A DNA stretch of 64,000 bases, taken from assembly GCA_029339195.1 (NCBI GenBank), contig JAPTJF010000052.1:62001-126000 (forward strand). Reading direction: 5' to 3'. This document shows, piece by piece, positions 15,125 to 27,218 of the stretch (the first letter of the stretch is position 1; the number at the start of each line of letters is the position of its first letter). Source of the stretch: Micractinium sp. NFX-FRZ (lineage: Eukaryota > Chlorophyta > Trebouxiophyceae > Chlorellales > Chlorellaceae). The position numbers and the translations under genes were made by a program. Below the pieces are notes generated by a model. That model had not been told where the DNA came from. It was given only the letters and a program-made list of their open reading frames with translations, and searched no databases.

Positions 15125-16963
15125 GGCGCCTGCACAGGGGGGCAGCACAACGGGGGCGCAGCGGCGGTGGCCGGATTGCCCACCGCACACTGCACCTGCC
15201 AGAAACCAGCGTGCAGGCGTCCGCCCCTATGCTGCCACACTTTCACTCCCTCGGATTGCTTCCGAGGCTTAGGGTTCTCGAGGTCTGGGCTCACCCGCAC
15301 GCCTCTGGCAGCTGCTGAGGCTAGTCGCCTGGCACGCAAGGGAGGCCATGCTGGGGAGGCTGGCGAGCAATGTAAACGCGTATCTGGGGTTGGTTTGCGT
15401 CGAGATACAGTTTGTTATAGAAGGGTGGCGGCCCCGACACAAGAGTCGCTGACCTGGCCAAAGGACTCTTCTCTCTTCATGGTGCCTGCCGAGCTTCCTC
15501 CTCCTCCCTCAACCCCACTTCAAGGTGTGGCACTGCTCTCCAGCTTGAGGGGCACGGGACTGCGCTGCAGCACTGCAGACGCTGTACTACTAGCGAAGCC
15601 GGCCCGTGGACTAAGTGCGTGTGCACAGCTCCAGAGCCGTAGCTGCTGTGGGTTTTGGGTATTCTGCCGCTGGCAGCAGCTTGTAGCACACATGCCTGGC
15701 TCCTCCCATGGCTCCTCCCATGGCGCCGCCGGCCGGGGAACAATGAGGCAGCTGCCAAGGCAGACATTCAGGCAAAGCTGGTGTAAGCGGAACCTGCTAA
15801 ATGCTTGGACTAAATGCAAAGGCAGGGTGTTATTTGAACTGCAGACAGTGACCCCGCCTCGGACAAACACGCCAAACAGCGAGGCTGCTGCTGCTCCCAG
15901 CTCGTTTGCAGATCTGCGCTGCTGCTGGCTGCCCATCTCAGGTAGCTCTAATCCGCATCTGCGTCCTGCAGACCCGTATTCACCATCAGGCCTTCTGGCA
16001 ACAACTGCAACAGGCCTTCTGGCAACAACCGCAACCGCGCGCGCCTGCACCTGCACCTGCTGCCCACAGCCGGCCACTGGCAGCCGCCTCCGGCAGGGCG
16101 ATCCCAGCCAGGATAGCCAGCTTGGCATGCTGGCCTCAACCAATCACGCAATGTGCGAGCCGTGGTGGAACCTTGACTCTTTGAAACACGCCATGCCAGG
16201 TGCAGCGGTTGTCTGGATGGACGATGGACCGTGAGTGAAGTCCGGTCAGTGTTTTGACGATTCGCCCGCTGTCATGCCATGCCTTCGTGTGAGGCTTGAC
16301 GCCCCATCAGCTTGCACTGAAATAGCCAGCAACGTGCAAACAGTAGGTGTGGCTACCGTCAAAGGGCCCCCTGTTGCGATGGATTCCCACTGTGGCACTC
16401 TTGCCAACCGCGCCAAGAGGCGTGGTGCGCGTGGCATTTCGAAGACCCGCCTGCACATCCTGTTCAAGCCTGCGCAGTCTGTGTCTTTGGTTGTGGCTAG
16501 CTAGCTGAATGTGCATTGCCACTTTACACTATTCGTAGGGCACAGCCCTGAAGCGTACGCAATGCACGCTGTTTGGGGCAGTGCAGGGCCACCGCCCAGG
16601 CTCGCCAGCCGCGGCGGCAGCTTTTGCTGGGGCCACTGCGGGGTGAAGGGGGGTGTCGCCGTCCGCCAGTGGCAGCCAAATTTGAACACAAAGGTCACCA
16701 TCCACGAAGTGATCGAATTGGGGACGCGTGGGAGGAGCAGGGAGGCTGCAATTTCGGGTGCGCGTCTGACAGTGCCGGCACTGGAAAGGCGCCCATCTGA
16801 CATGCGCGCTCGCTACATCTGTGCAGGCGTGATCATCGCTCTATTGCCCTCACAACAAGCTCAACCACTGGCCGGCTGTGAGCGCTTCAGGCGGATGTGG
16901 CAGTGGTTGTGAGCTCAGCCAAGCCCTTTTGCTCCTCCAGTCGCCTTGTGTAGAGGGCTCGAC
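15125..16963. other. Divergent promoter region between FabG and ataxin-2
   Basis: Both genes start outward from this 1.8-kb stretch. Long open frames cross it but show no family resemblance or splice support. A 24-base tandem duplication lies at 15988-16035, and a duplicated GGCTCCTCCCAT block lies near 15699-15723. Confidence 0.45.
15988..16035 (+). repeat. 24-bp tandem duplication
   Basis: Two adjacent copies of a 24-base unit beginning AGGCCTTCTGGCAACAAC differ at one base (T or C at unit position 19). They lie in the FabG/ataxin-2 divergent intergenic region. Confidence 0.75.
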
Positions 16964-19900
16964 ATGGCAGCGCCGGCTGGAGCCTGGCGGAGCAAGTCCG
17001 CAGCACTCCGCGCTTCTGGCTCTGCGCCTGCTCCGACTCCCGCAGCCTCCGCTGGCAGCAAGCGGTCAGCAGTAAAGCCTGCTATCGAGGAGCCCGCGAT
17101 GGGCAACAAGCAAGCCGTCGACGAGCGCATGCTCTTTGTCGCCTCTGTGCTGATAGGGTATACAGTGCAGGTCCAGGTGAGGGACGAGGTGGCAAGCGAC
17201 ACTTGTTTGGCCGGGATGGCGGCGTCAGGGTCACCTTTGCGTCGCCGCCCTTTTGCCGCTGGCGGGAAGGGCCTGTTGGGCCGCGCTCAAGCCGCGCCGC
17301 CTGCTCCTGCGTTGCGGCGTGCCTGCAGGTCAAGTCAGGCGTGACGTATGAGGGCGTTTTCCACGCGCTGCGCCCCGCTGGCACCGACTTTGACGTGCTG
17401 CTGCGCATGGCCAAGCCGCTAGCACCCGCCAGCGCCGCCGCGGCAGCGGGCGACGAGGACTGGCAGCCTGTGCGGCCCACTCCCCTGCTGGCAATTGAGG
17501 CGGCAGAGCTCGTGCAGATCACTGCCAGCGATGTGCGCATAGGTGCCTCCGACGTGGGTGCTGCCGGCTCCGCGTGGGACGACGCGGGCGGGTTTGGCAC
17601 CGACGCCGCCATTTCCCGCTCGCGCGGCACCTGGGGGCGGGAGCGCGAGCTGCAGCGCTGGGCGCCCGCGGAGGGGGAGGAGGCGCAGATGCTGCAGCTG
17701 GAGGAGAGCATGGGCCCCGTGTCCCGCGGCTGGGACCAGTTTGCGGTGAACGAGGCCAAATTTGGGGTGCGCACAGACTATGCAGAGGAGCTGTACACCA
17801 CGGAGCTGGACCCCAGGTGCGCGTTGTGCCATGCTGTGCTGTGCTGTGCTGCGCCGCGCTGTGTGGGTGTGGTAGAGCGGCACCCAAAGGCGATGGAACC
17901 CACGTACGCGCTGCGCCGTGCCGTGCCGTGCCGTGCTGCGCTGTGCTCTGCTGGGTCATGATGGGCCTTGAACTGCGCTGCGCTGTGCCTTGTTGAGTCA
18001 GTTTGATGTGTTGAGGTGCCTTGCATTGCGTTGTGCCATGCTATGCTGTTCCGCTGTGACGGGCGGGCCGTGCAGCCTGAGCGGGGTTGGTGCGCCGGAT
18101 GGCGTCTGAGCTGCTGCATTGCTGCCTGCTCCCTTTGGCCGCTTTACATGCAATCAGCAGCGTACTGCCTACGTGCTGGAGCAGCCGTGCTGGCTGCCCG
18201 CCTGCTCGCTGTGTGCCTGCTGCTCACCCCTTCCAACCTGCGCTGCATGCTCTTGCCTGGCCATGCTGTGCCCGCAGCAAGTCGAAGATCAGCGTGGCGG
18301 AGGCGGCGCGCATTGCTGCCGAGATTGAGCGGGGCGACCACTCCAGCATGGCCAACATCCACATGCTGGAGGAGCGGGGTGTGGCCATAGACGACAGCCA
18401 GATGGATGAGGAGGATAGGTACGGCGCCGTCGTGCGCGACGCGCCGGCGCCCGGCGCCAACGGCTCGGCGGCGGCGGCGGCGGCTGGCGGCGCTACGCAG
18501 CCGCGGCCCAACGCCTGGGCTGCGGGCCGGCCGCGGCCGCTGCTGCCTGGGGCTGCCCCCTCGGCCCCCATCTCGATTGACCCGAGGCGTGAGGCCAACA
18601 AGCTGCGCATGCAGGTGGGTGGGTGGAAGGGTCAAACCGGCGGGCAGGTGGGGTGTGTGCAGAGGCAGCCGGTCTCGGAGTGCAGCTCAAACTTTGTGCA
18701 GGCTGTTGCGGCAGCAGCAGCAGCAGCAGCAGCGGGTCTGCTCGTGAAGAGCTGTTGTGGGGATAGGCAAGCGGGCCTCTTGCACGTGCAGCAGATCTGG
18801 ATTCCCAGCCTGCAGATCGCAAGGCAGCCGCTGCTGCGTGCAACACAGGGGCCCGCTGGAATGCCTGCATGCACTGGCCGGCTGCCGAGAGGCGCCTTGT
18901 CGTGGAATCGCTGACTAACCCACCCTGCTTGTCCCGGCCCGGCCGCACCACCCGCCTGGCCCCTGTGCCTGCAGATGACCGCCTCTGGCGTCAAGCCGAC
19001 CTCGCCGTATGGCACCCCTAATGCCCTCAAGCGCCCCTCGCCCATGAGCTCGCCACTCATCAGGTGACCCTGCAGCCAGGGAGGAGGGAGCTGGCAGGCT
19101 GGCACAACAGCACGGACCAGCTGGCACCAGCGCAAGCAGCCGGCACTGCACTGCACGCTGTGCATGCACGCGTGCCTGGGCAGCTCATTCTGCAGCACGG
19201 GCTGCTGCTGCCCAGAGCTGCGTGCTGCCAGGGTGGGCAGGCGTTGTGAGTGCCGCCTTGTGAGAGTCCTACTAGCTGCTGCTGCCTGCTAGCGCCCCGC
19301 CCTCTGCCTGACACATGCACCCCCTCTTTCTCCCTCCCCTTGCCTGGCACTTGCTGTGCAGCGACCCTAGCAAGCTCGAGGCGCTCAACCTGAACCCCGG
19401 GGTGCCCCGGGTGGATGAGCAGACGCGGCGCGAGTTTGAGCAGTTCAAGGCTCAGCAGGCTGCGAGCAAAGGGTGAGGGAGCGCACCCGCTGCCTGCACG
19501 TCTCCCTGCACCTCCCTGGGTGGGGAAGGGGGTGGCTGTGTGGGACCTGGCCTTGGCTGGGATGGCGGGTAAAGAGATTAGGGAAGCAGCTCCGCCCCGC
19601 CCTGCCGTGCCGGCCCTGCCTGCTCACCGTCCGCCTCTCCGCCGGCTTGCCCTTTGCCACCTGTACATCCCCGCTCACCTCGCCGGCAGCTCTCCCCCTG
19701 CCCCGCCCTGCCTCACGTCTCGCCCCGCCCTCTGCTCCACCCCATGCTGCCTTCGTTCTGCCTGTGCAGCGGCAGCAGCGACAACATGTTCAAGAAGCAG
19801 GACCTCGAAGGGTACAAGCAGTTCAGCCAGAGCATCGAGGGCAAGCTGTCCCGCAGCCTGGGCAAGGACAGCAGCATGCCGTCGCAGCCGCCCTCCGCCA

Positions 19901-21836
19901 TGGCGGCAGCAGCAGAGGCGGCGCCCGCAGCAGGCGCAGCAGCAGCAGCAGCAGCAGCAGGAGCAGCAGCCAAGGCAGCCGCCGCAGAGGCGGCGCCGGC
20001 AGCAGGAGCGTTGGTTGTCGCCGGCAGCGCGGAGCAGCCTGGCGCGGCATCGGCGGCCGGCGAGGGCGCCAAGAAGCCGGGCCTCAACCCCTTTGCCAAG
20101 TCCTTCACCTTCAACCCCAGTGCAAAGGAGTTCAAGCCCGTCTTCACCCCCGGCGGCGGCGCAGCCCCAACGCCGGATGGCCCCGCTCCTGCAGGCAGCG
20201 GCGCCGCAGCTGCGCACGCGCCCGCGCCTGCCGCCCCCCCGGCGGCGCACGCGGGCCCGCACGGCGGCAGCGGACACATGGGCGGCCCCTCGGGGCCTCC
20301 CGGCGGCGGTTACAGGCAGGGACCTCCCAGCCCTATGCGCGGCCCTATGGCCATGCCCCCACACCCAGCCCCCGGCATCCCCATGCCAGACATGCGGCCC
20401 GACTTCCGACGCATGCCACGTGGCGACGGCGGCGAGGGCGGCCCCGGCCCGCACCCGCCGCGCCCCGAGCGCGACAGCAGCTTTGGGCGGCGGCGAGAGG
20501 AGAGCCGGGAGCGCGGCGGGCCGGGCGGGTATGACCGGCGGCGTGAGGGCGGGCGGCATCACGACGGCGGCCCGGGCATGCGGGGAGGCGATGGCGGCCC
20601 GCCGCCGCCGCCGCCGGGCAAGGGCCCGGGCGGCCCACCTGGCATGCAGGTGTGTGGGCGTTGCTTTATTGTGATGCGGCCTGTGTTGGGCTCATGCATT
20701 GGCAGGCTGCTGGCTGCAGGGTGAGCATGGCGGCATGAAGGCAATGCAGCACTCCGGTCTACGGCGCCCTGCCCGCCCCCTGCTGAGCTGCGGGCGCCTC
20801 CTGGCCTGCTGCCCCCGGCACTGAATCACACACTTCTGTGCCCTGCCCTGCCCTGCAGATGATGCCCATGGGTCCTGGTATGGTGCACATGGGCCCCGGC
20901 ATGCAGGTGCGTATGCGGGCTGCGGGCTGATGTTTCTAGTAGTCTAGCCGCTGCTGCTGCTGCTGCTGCTCAATGGGTCACGGTGAATCTCATAGGGGAG
21001 TGGAAAGACTATGCACCTTGGTCTCTGCACTTTCTGCCCATTGCTGTTTTGAAGCGCTGACTCTGTCGACTCCTTCTCACATTCCACTTGATCCGGTGTT
21101 GCGTCCCTTCGCTCCATATGCTTGAAAGCACGCTCCGAACGTTCCGACCTCCTGCTCCGCGCCCCCGCCCTCCATCCTCCTGTGTTGCTGGCACACGCTC
21201 ACCTCACCCCTACCCACGTCCCCTGCTGCACAATAGCATGCGCTCTGCCCTGTTTCCATTGCACACTCGCTCATTACTCGCGTGATTCGCTGCTCTGCCG
21301 CAGATGATGCCCATGATGCCCGGCATGCCTGGCGGCCCTGGCCAGCCCATGTTCATGGTGCGCCCCATGGGCCCCGGCCAGCCCACCATGGTGCCCATGG
21401 GACCTGGCATGGTGCCAATGGGTGGCCCAGGCATGATGGGACCCTACGGCGCGCCTTATGCCATGCACGGCGGCATGGCGGGCAGCAGCCCCGGCGGCCG
21501 ACCCATGATGATGCCTCAGGTGACAAGGACGCAGAAGTGTGTGTGCAGCGGCGGCCGCACCGAGCATGGGCAGCGGCTGCGGCAGGTGGTGGAGCATGTG
21601 CATGGCGTATCACTGCTGCATGGGGCGAGTTGCTGGTCCTGGCAAGCGACCGACAGGTTGGTCCCCACCACGTGCCCCCAATCCTACAAGGTCACACCTG
21701 CACCCCGTGCCCTCCCTCTCTTGACATTGTTCAGATGATGATGATGGCACCTGGCGGCATGGTGGCACACGGCATGTACGGCGGCCCGCACGGCGGCGGC
21801 GGGCCTGCCGGCAAGCCAGATGACCGCGGCGAGTGA
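16964..21836 (+). CDS. Ataxin-2 homologue (Lsm, LsmAD, PAM2, Met-rich tail)
   Basis: Nine exons give 827 residues: 16964-17176, 17329-17816, 18278-18614, 18975-19063, 19362-19472, 19770-20649, 20859-20906, 21304-21519 and 21735-21836. An Lsm fold (about residues 54-120, RMLFVASVLIGYTVQVQ then VKSGVTYEGVFHALRP) is followed by an LsmAD segment ending near 233 (WDQFAVNEAKFGVRTDYAEE). A PAM2-like motif at about 518-538 (SFTFNPSAKEFKPVF) should bind the MLLE domain of poly(A)-binding protein. The intervening part is Ala/Gln/Pro-rich and Arg/Gly-rich disordered sequence. The last 120 residues are Met-, Gly- and Pro-rich. The family (yeast Pbp1, Arabidopsis CID3/CID4) acts in mRNA translation and stability and in stress granules. 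Domain order matches the family, so the call is firm. Confidence 0.93.
17820..18060 (+). repeat. GCTGT/GCTGC pentanucleotide-rich intron
   Basis: The ataxin-2 intron after exon 2 carries repeated TGTGCTGTGCTG, CGTGCCGTGCC and related degenerate pentamers. The same class of repeat recurs in introns of both CAT permeases and near 23540. Confidence 0.6.
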
Positions 21837-22170
21837 GCGGCACAGCTGCAGCGGTTCAAGTGGCGGGTGCAGCCGCCAGCCACTGGTCCCGCTGCCCCTT
21901 CCCCTCCTGATGCTCTGCTCCCCTGTTGCGGGTTGCCTCCTCGGAGGGTGTGTAACGCTATGGAGGGATGCAAGCGAGGAATGGCGGACTCTTTGCTATA
22001 GCTATAGTGCTCACGTGGCCATTTCATCAGCCGGCAGGCCTCCGATCAAATTGTTGAGCCGGGTTTCAAATTGCGAGCAGCGAAGGGACGTCGCTGGCCA
22101 GCGGAGACGCTGCTGTGCAGTCTGCAGAGCGGCAGTCAAAAGAGTAGGGGAGCAGCAGTGCAGCAGCGCC
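21837..22170. other. Short tandem-gene spacer between ataxin-2 and KCS
   Basis: 334 bases separate two co-directional genes. The left third is ataxin-2 3' UTR with its polyadenylation motif. The rest must hold the KCS promoter and 5' UTR. Confidence 0.5.
21951..21955 (+). terminator. TGTAA polyadenylation motif, ataxin-2 gene
   Basis: TGTAA lies 115 bases past the TGA at 21836, as expected for a green-algal 3' end. Confidence 0.55.
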
Positions 22171-25100
22171 ATGTCGTCAAACAGGGAGGCCGTCAGCCAC
22201 GCACAGACCTCGGTCAACCTGGACAATGACAAAGTGCCAGGTGAGGGAGGCCGGGAGCGCAGGACGGAGGAGCTGTTTCTCGCACGAGCAGCGGGGCCTG
22301 TCGGTGCTCGGGCGGCCTGCCGCCCCCCACAGAAGCGCGGTGGCAGCCTGCCTTGGAGGTCTCGAAGGGCGGTCCTCGCTCCCAGGCCACTCTGTTGCCC
22401 GTCGGTGATTGCCGCCGATGTTTGCCGCCAGGACCGCCTGCCCACCCGCCCACCTTCCCCCTGCCCTTTGTCTGGCCCGCAGATTACCGGCATGGCGCCC
22501 CCGTGGCGCTCAAATACGTGAAGCGCGGCTACCACGTGCTGTGCAGCCATGGGCTGACGCTGCTGCTGGTGCCGCTGGCCGCCATGGGCGTGGTAAGCCA
22601 ACTGGGGGTGGGAAAGAAGATGGTTAACTTTCCTGCCAAGGGCCCTGCTGCGTCAGGTCCACCCATTTGGGCACCCCATCTGCCCAGGAAGCGCAGCAGC
22701 AGCAGGCTGGGCGGTCGCTGCACAGTAACGGCTTTGGGTCTGCGCACTGGGCAACCGTGCGATGCAGCCACATCCCCAACCACCAGCACCGTTCCCTGCA
22801 CCCCTCCCTGGATGGCACCACTATGCCACTCCTCCTCCCTTTCACTCACCCCCTTGACGTTTGCTCCCACGCATCGCTGGGGCCCGCAAACTTGCTCATG
22901 CATGGGCGCCCACCTTTCCGACTCCCCAGTGCACTGCACCCAGTATCCCACACCCAACTGACACCCAACAAACCTCTCTTCCGGGTGGGGTGCAGCTGGA
23001 GCTGGGCAACATGCTGAAGAATGGGGACCTGATGGACATGTGGGTGGTGGCACGCCAGACAGACCTCACCTTCAACATGGTGGGTGGGTGGGCGGGCGGG
23101 CGGGCGGGGTGGGCCTCCAGAGTCGGGCACGCCAGGGGCGTGATATGGCCGCCGGCGGGGGCGCGACAGCAGGGGGTGCACATGTGGACGCGTGCCAGTG
23201 CGAAATGGTTTGGGTTGCTTAGGTGACGAGCGTGTGCAGGCAGGGGTTGGTGTAGGTGGGAGTGCTGGCTGCAAGTGCTGGTCGCACTTGTGGGGATGCG
23301 CCACCGGGGCGCACACTTTTGCGTACGTCGCCCCTCACCTGCCGTCCGCCAAGTGCACGCTGCCCCGCCCTCAGGTGTCCTTTGTGCTGAGCTGCCTGGC
23401 GCTGGCCTTTGTGGCCGCCGCCTACGTCTTCACCCGCTCCCGCCCCGTGTACCTCCTCAACTTCCACTGCTTCAAGCCCCCCGCACAGTGAGTCACGCAC
23501 GCATGTGGACGCGGTGTGCTGACGTGGCAGTGCCAGCCGCCCGGCACAGCACAGCACAGCACAGCACGCTGTTCAGCTGAGAAGGAATGCGCCATGCAGC
23601 GCAGCGCACAGCACACCAGAACAGAGAACGGTGCTCTGGTACCACACCACGCAACGCCATGCAGCACCTGTTGCAAACGCCAGCCCACTTTCTGTCCCCC
23701 CCCCCGCCGCCCTCCTGCAGCCTCAAGATGACTTACGAGTACTTCATGCAGCACTCACGCAACAGCAAGGCAAGTGGGCACATGGTCAGCGGCGCTGGCT
23801 TGCATGCCCTGCTGCCGCCACATGGCTCTGCCACATGCTGCGTCCCTCGCTCTGCCATCACTCACCCCCGCCTGGTCCTCCATGCCCTTCTTCCCCTGTG
23901 GTGTGCAGGCCTTCAGCCCTGAGAGCCTGGAGTTCCAGGAGAAGGTGCTGGCCCGCTCAGGCCTGGGAGAGGAGACATACCTGCCCGAGTGTGAGTCATG
24001 GGTATATGTATATGTACCTAGCGACATCACATACGTGTGTGTGTGAATGGATGTGCGAGGGTGGGCGCTGGCAGCGTTCTGCTCAGACAGCGGGCAGGGA
24101 GGGGGGCGGCACGGGCTGGACCCTTCCCCGCCCCCACAGGCAGCGCCGCAAGTGCGGCCCGCTTGCTATAGAGCTGCGGCACAGTGCAGCGCAGCTCGGC
24201 AACAAGGGGGCATGCGGCAGCCAAGTGGGGTGCTTTTTCTGCGGGCTGGGTCCCGCCGCCTGCCATGCCCGCCCCACAACAGACCACCCCCGTCCCCCCC
24301 CCCTGCGCGTGCATGTGCCCGCCCGCCTCCCTGCCTGCAGCCATCATGTCTCAGCCGCCGCGCATCAACATGGACACGGCGCGTGAGGAGGCCAACCTGG
24401 TGCTGTTCAGCAGCGTGGAGGAGGCGCTCAAGGCGACGGGGACCAAGCCCCAGGCGGTGGACATCCTCATCGTCAACTGCTCCCTCTTCAACCCAACGCC
24501 CTCTCTCTCTGGTGAGCAAGTGACCAGCTGCGGGGTGTCGCCTGGCTAGTGGGGCGGGGCTGGGGGGGTGGGGCGGTGCCCGGCTGGGGCACGTCCCTGG
24601 GGTGGTGTCGGCGAAAGAAAACATCAAGGCATGGACCTGCAGTGCTCTCTTGTGCACACACACGCCGTGCTGCCCCACACGTGTGCCCGTGTACCGCAGC
24701 CATTCAACCGCACCAGCGTGCCGACCAGCAACCCATCTCGCCCCTCTGTACTGCCACCCCGCCCGTGCACCGCAGCCATGATTGTGAACCGCTTCAAGAT
24801 GCGCACCAACGTGATGACCTACAACCTGTCGGGCATGGGCTGCTCCGCGGGTGTGATCTCCATTGGCCTGGCGCAGCAGCTGCTGCAGGTGCGCCTCCCA
24901 CTATGTGTTTACAAACCCTGCGTGCTAGGCCTCTGTGAGACCGCACTGCTCCCCTTTGCGACTCCATCTGTTGTTCTGCTCGCTAGCGCGTGCTTTGTGG
25001 CACACTAGGTGGGGGCGGGGGCGGGTGCCCCATACTGCGCCCAGCTCAGTGTTGCCGTGGCGCCCCGGCGGCAGCGTTCAGCTGGCTCTCTGCCCTCCAC

Positions 25101-27218
25101 ACCTGCTTACCCCAGCCCTGCACGACCGCCCTACACAGTGCCGCCTCCCCAGCCAGCCAGAGCATCACTGCCCTCCCCGCTGCCCGGCCCCCCCTCAAAG
25201 CTCCCCCCCTCCCTTCCCCTCCCCGCCCCTTCCCGCCCTGTCCCCCCGCCTCTCTGTCAGGTCTTCCCCAACTCCACCTGCCTGGTTGTGTCCACCGAGA
25301 ACATCACCCAGAACTGGTACTTTGGCAACGACAAGTCCATGCTCATCCCCAACTGCCTCTTCCGACTGGGGGGCGCCGCCATGGTGCTGTCCAACAAGTG
25401 AGCGGGGGGGAGGGAGGGGGCGGGGATGTGGGGGATAGGGAGGGCAGGTGAGGGACAGGAAGGAGGGCGATATCCGGGGTGGGACGAATGTCTCGGCTGC
25501 TGCTGCCTTCTGCCAGCTCGCGCCTACATGTCCCGCCCTCCTCATGCCGCCCGCTTGCCTCTCGTGTGGCACATCACCGAGCCCCCGCCCCTGCCCCTCC
25601 CTCGCAGGCGCACCGACCGCTGGCGGGCCAAGTACGAGCTGCTGCACGTGGTGCGCACCCACATGGGGCAGGACGACGCGCACTACGGATGCGTGTACCA
25701 GAAGGAGGACTCGCAGGTGGGGTGGGCCTGCAGTTGCTGCCCACCTGTATCGCTCCTGTGGGTTGCACACAGTATGTGCATTGCAACATGCCTGCCTGCA
25801 TGTAAAGTATGCATCTAATCGTGTTGTTATACACAGTAGCCTGCGGCTGCCGGGCTGCCAGGCCCTGCGGCCCCGTTCCACCTCACCCAGCCCCTCCACC
25901 CTTCTCCGCCGCTCACCCTCTCCTCCCTTTCCCCACCCGACCATCTGCCCATGTGCAGGGCAAGCCGGGCGTGTTCCTGTCCAAGGACCTGATGCGCATC
26001 GCGGGCCACGCCTTGAAGGCCAACATCACCACCCTGGGCCCCCTGGTGCTGCCCGTGTCGGAGCAGCTGCTCTTCTTTGCCAACCTGGTGGCGCGGAAGG
26101 TGGGCGGGTGGGAGGGTGGGAGGGGCACATAATGACAGTTGGTGGGTATGTGGTGTGCCTGGAGCCGGAGATGGGAGGGCACGTGTCGCAGCTGCCTTCT
26201 CCTTGCAACTGTGGGTGCAGTTTTGGGGCACCCCCCCGCGCAGATCTGCAGCTATGTGGTGCTGCGGGTCGTGAACCCACATCCCCTCATCTCAACCTCA
26301 TTCTGTGCTCCGTCCCACCACCTGCCGCCGCCCGTCCCCGTCCCCCCACCGCAGTTCCTGCACCTCAAGTCTGTGCGCCCCTACATCCCCGACTTCAAGC
26401 TCGCCTTTGAGCACTTCTGCATACACACGGGCGGGCGGGGCGTGATTGACGCGATTGAGAAGCAGCTGGAGCTGCTACCCGCCCATGTGGGGCCCTCGCG
26501 GGAGACGCTGTACCGCTACGGCAACATCTCATCCGCCTCCATCTGGTGCGTGATGCTTCCTGCCTGTATAGTGTCGGGTTACGATGGTATTGGGTTGTGG
26601 CGTGCTGTCTGCTCTATCGTAAGCAAGCAGGCAGCCAAACGGGGGCCCGGGTCGCTGCCAGGCTGGCAGGCGGTGCTGCTGGGCCGCCGTTGTGTGTGGC
26701 TACTGCAGCTGCTACTTTTGCTGCCCTCCCCTGTGCTGCTGTATTGACAGTAGCCACTTGCCCCTCCTGTACTGCCTTGTACTGCCTGCAGGTACGTGCT
26801 TTCCAACATCGAGACCAAGCGGGGCGTTCGCCGTGGCGAGGTGAGTGCCTGCCACAATTTCTGTAGGCCAGCGGCGCAATGCCTGATCCTGCACACGCCT
26901 GCACTGCCCACGACCCGCCCGGCATGCACGCTGGCGCTCCGCGCCATTCCTGAGCTGCTGGCCTGGTGTCGTGCGCCGCCCCTCTGCCCGCCCCTCCGCC
27001 GCCTACTCCGCCCCCGCCCTGCAAACACCCACCACCCGCCCTCCCCTGCCCCTCCCCTGCCCACCGTGTCTCCGCTGCAGCGCGTCTGGCAAATCGCCTT
27101 TGGCTCCGGCTTCAAGTGCAACTCCGCCGTGTGGCGCGCGCTGCGCAACCTGAACGACCGGCACGAGGCCTGGCTGGAGGACGGCAGCCCCACCCCCTCC
27201 GCACCCACCAAGGCCTGA
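22171..27218 (+). CDS. KCS: 3-Ketoacyl-CoA synthase (FAE1/KCS type)
   Basis: Fourteen exons give 518 residues: 22171-22240, 22483-22592, 22996-23079, 23375-23487, 23721-23769, 23909-23990, 24341-24511, 24776-24888, 25261-25397, 25608-25716, 25959-26099, 26355-26545, 26792-26840 and 27081-27218. The enzyme condenses malonyl-CoA with acyl-CoA in ER very-long-chain fatty-acid elongation. Two N-terminal membrane segments lie near residues 42-60 and 89-107. The catalytic triad is complete: Cys249 in [11 protein letters not shown], His417 in [10 protein letters not shown] and Asn450 in [11 protein letters not shown]. The Cys-His spacing (168) and His-Asn spacing (33) equal those of Arabidopsis FAE1 (Cys223, His391, Asn424). 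The fifth intron has a GC donor at 23770. Length matches the family. The chain length it makes cannot be told from sequence. Confidence 0.95.

Noticed and set aside
19415..20674. Plus-strand alternative frames rich in Arg, Ser and Gln over ataxin-2 exons
   Set aside because: The frame containing the PAM2 motif and the continuous Lsm-LsmAD-PAM2 order is clearly the coding one.
26230..26280. Extra KCS exon after a CGCAG acceptor near 26243
   Set aside because: The KCS alignment runs directly from LVARK to FLHLKSV with correct phase and correct Cys-His spacing. An added exon would disrupt it.
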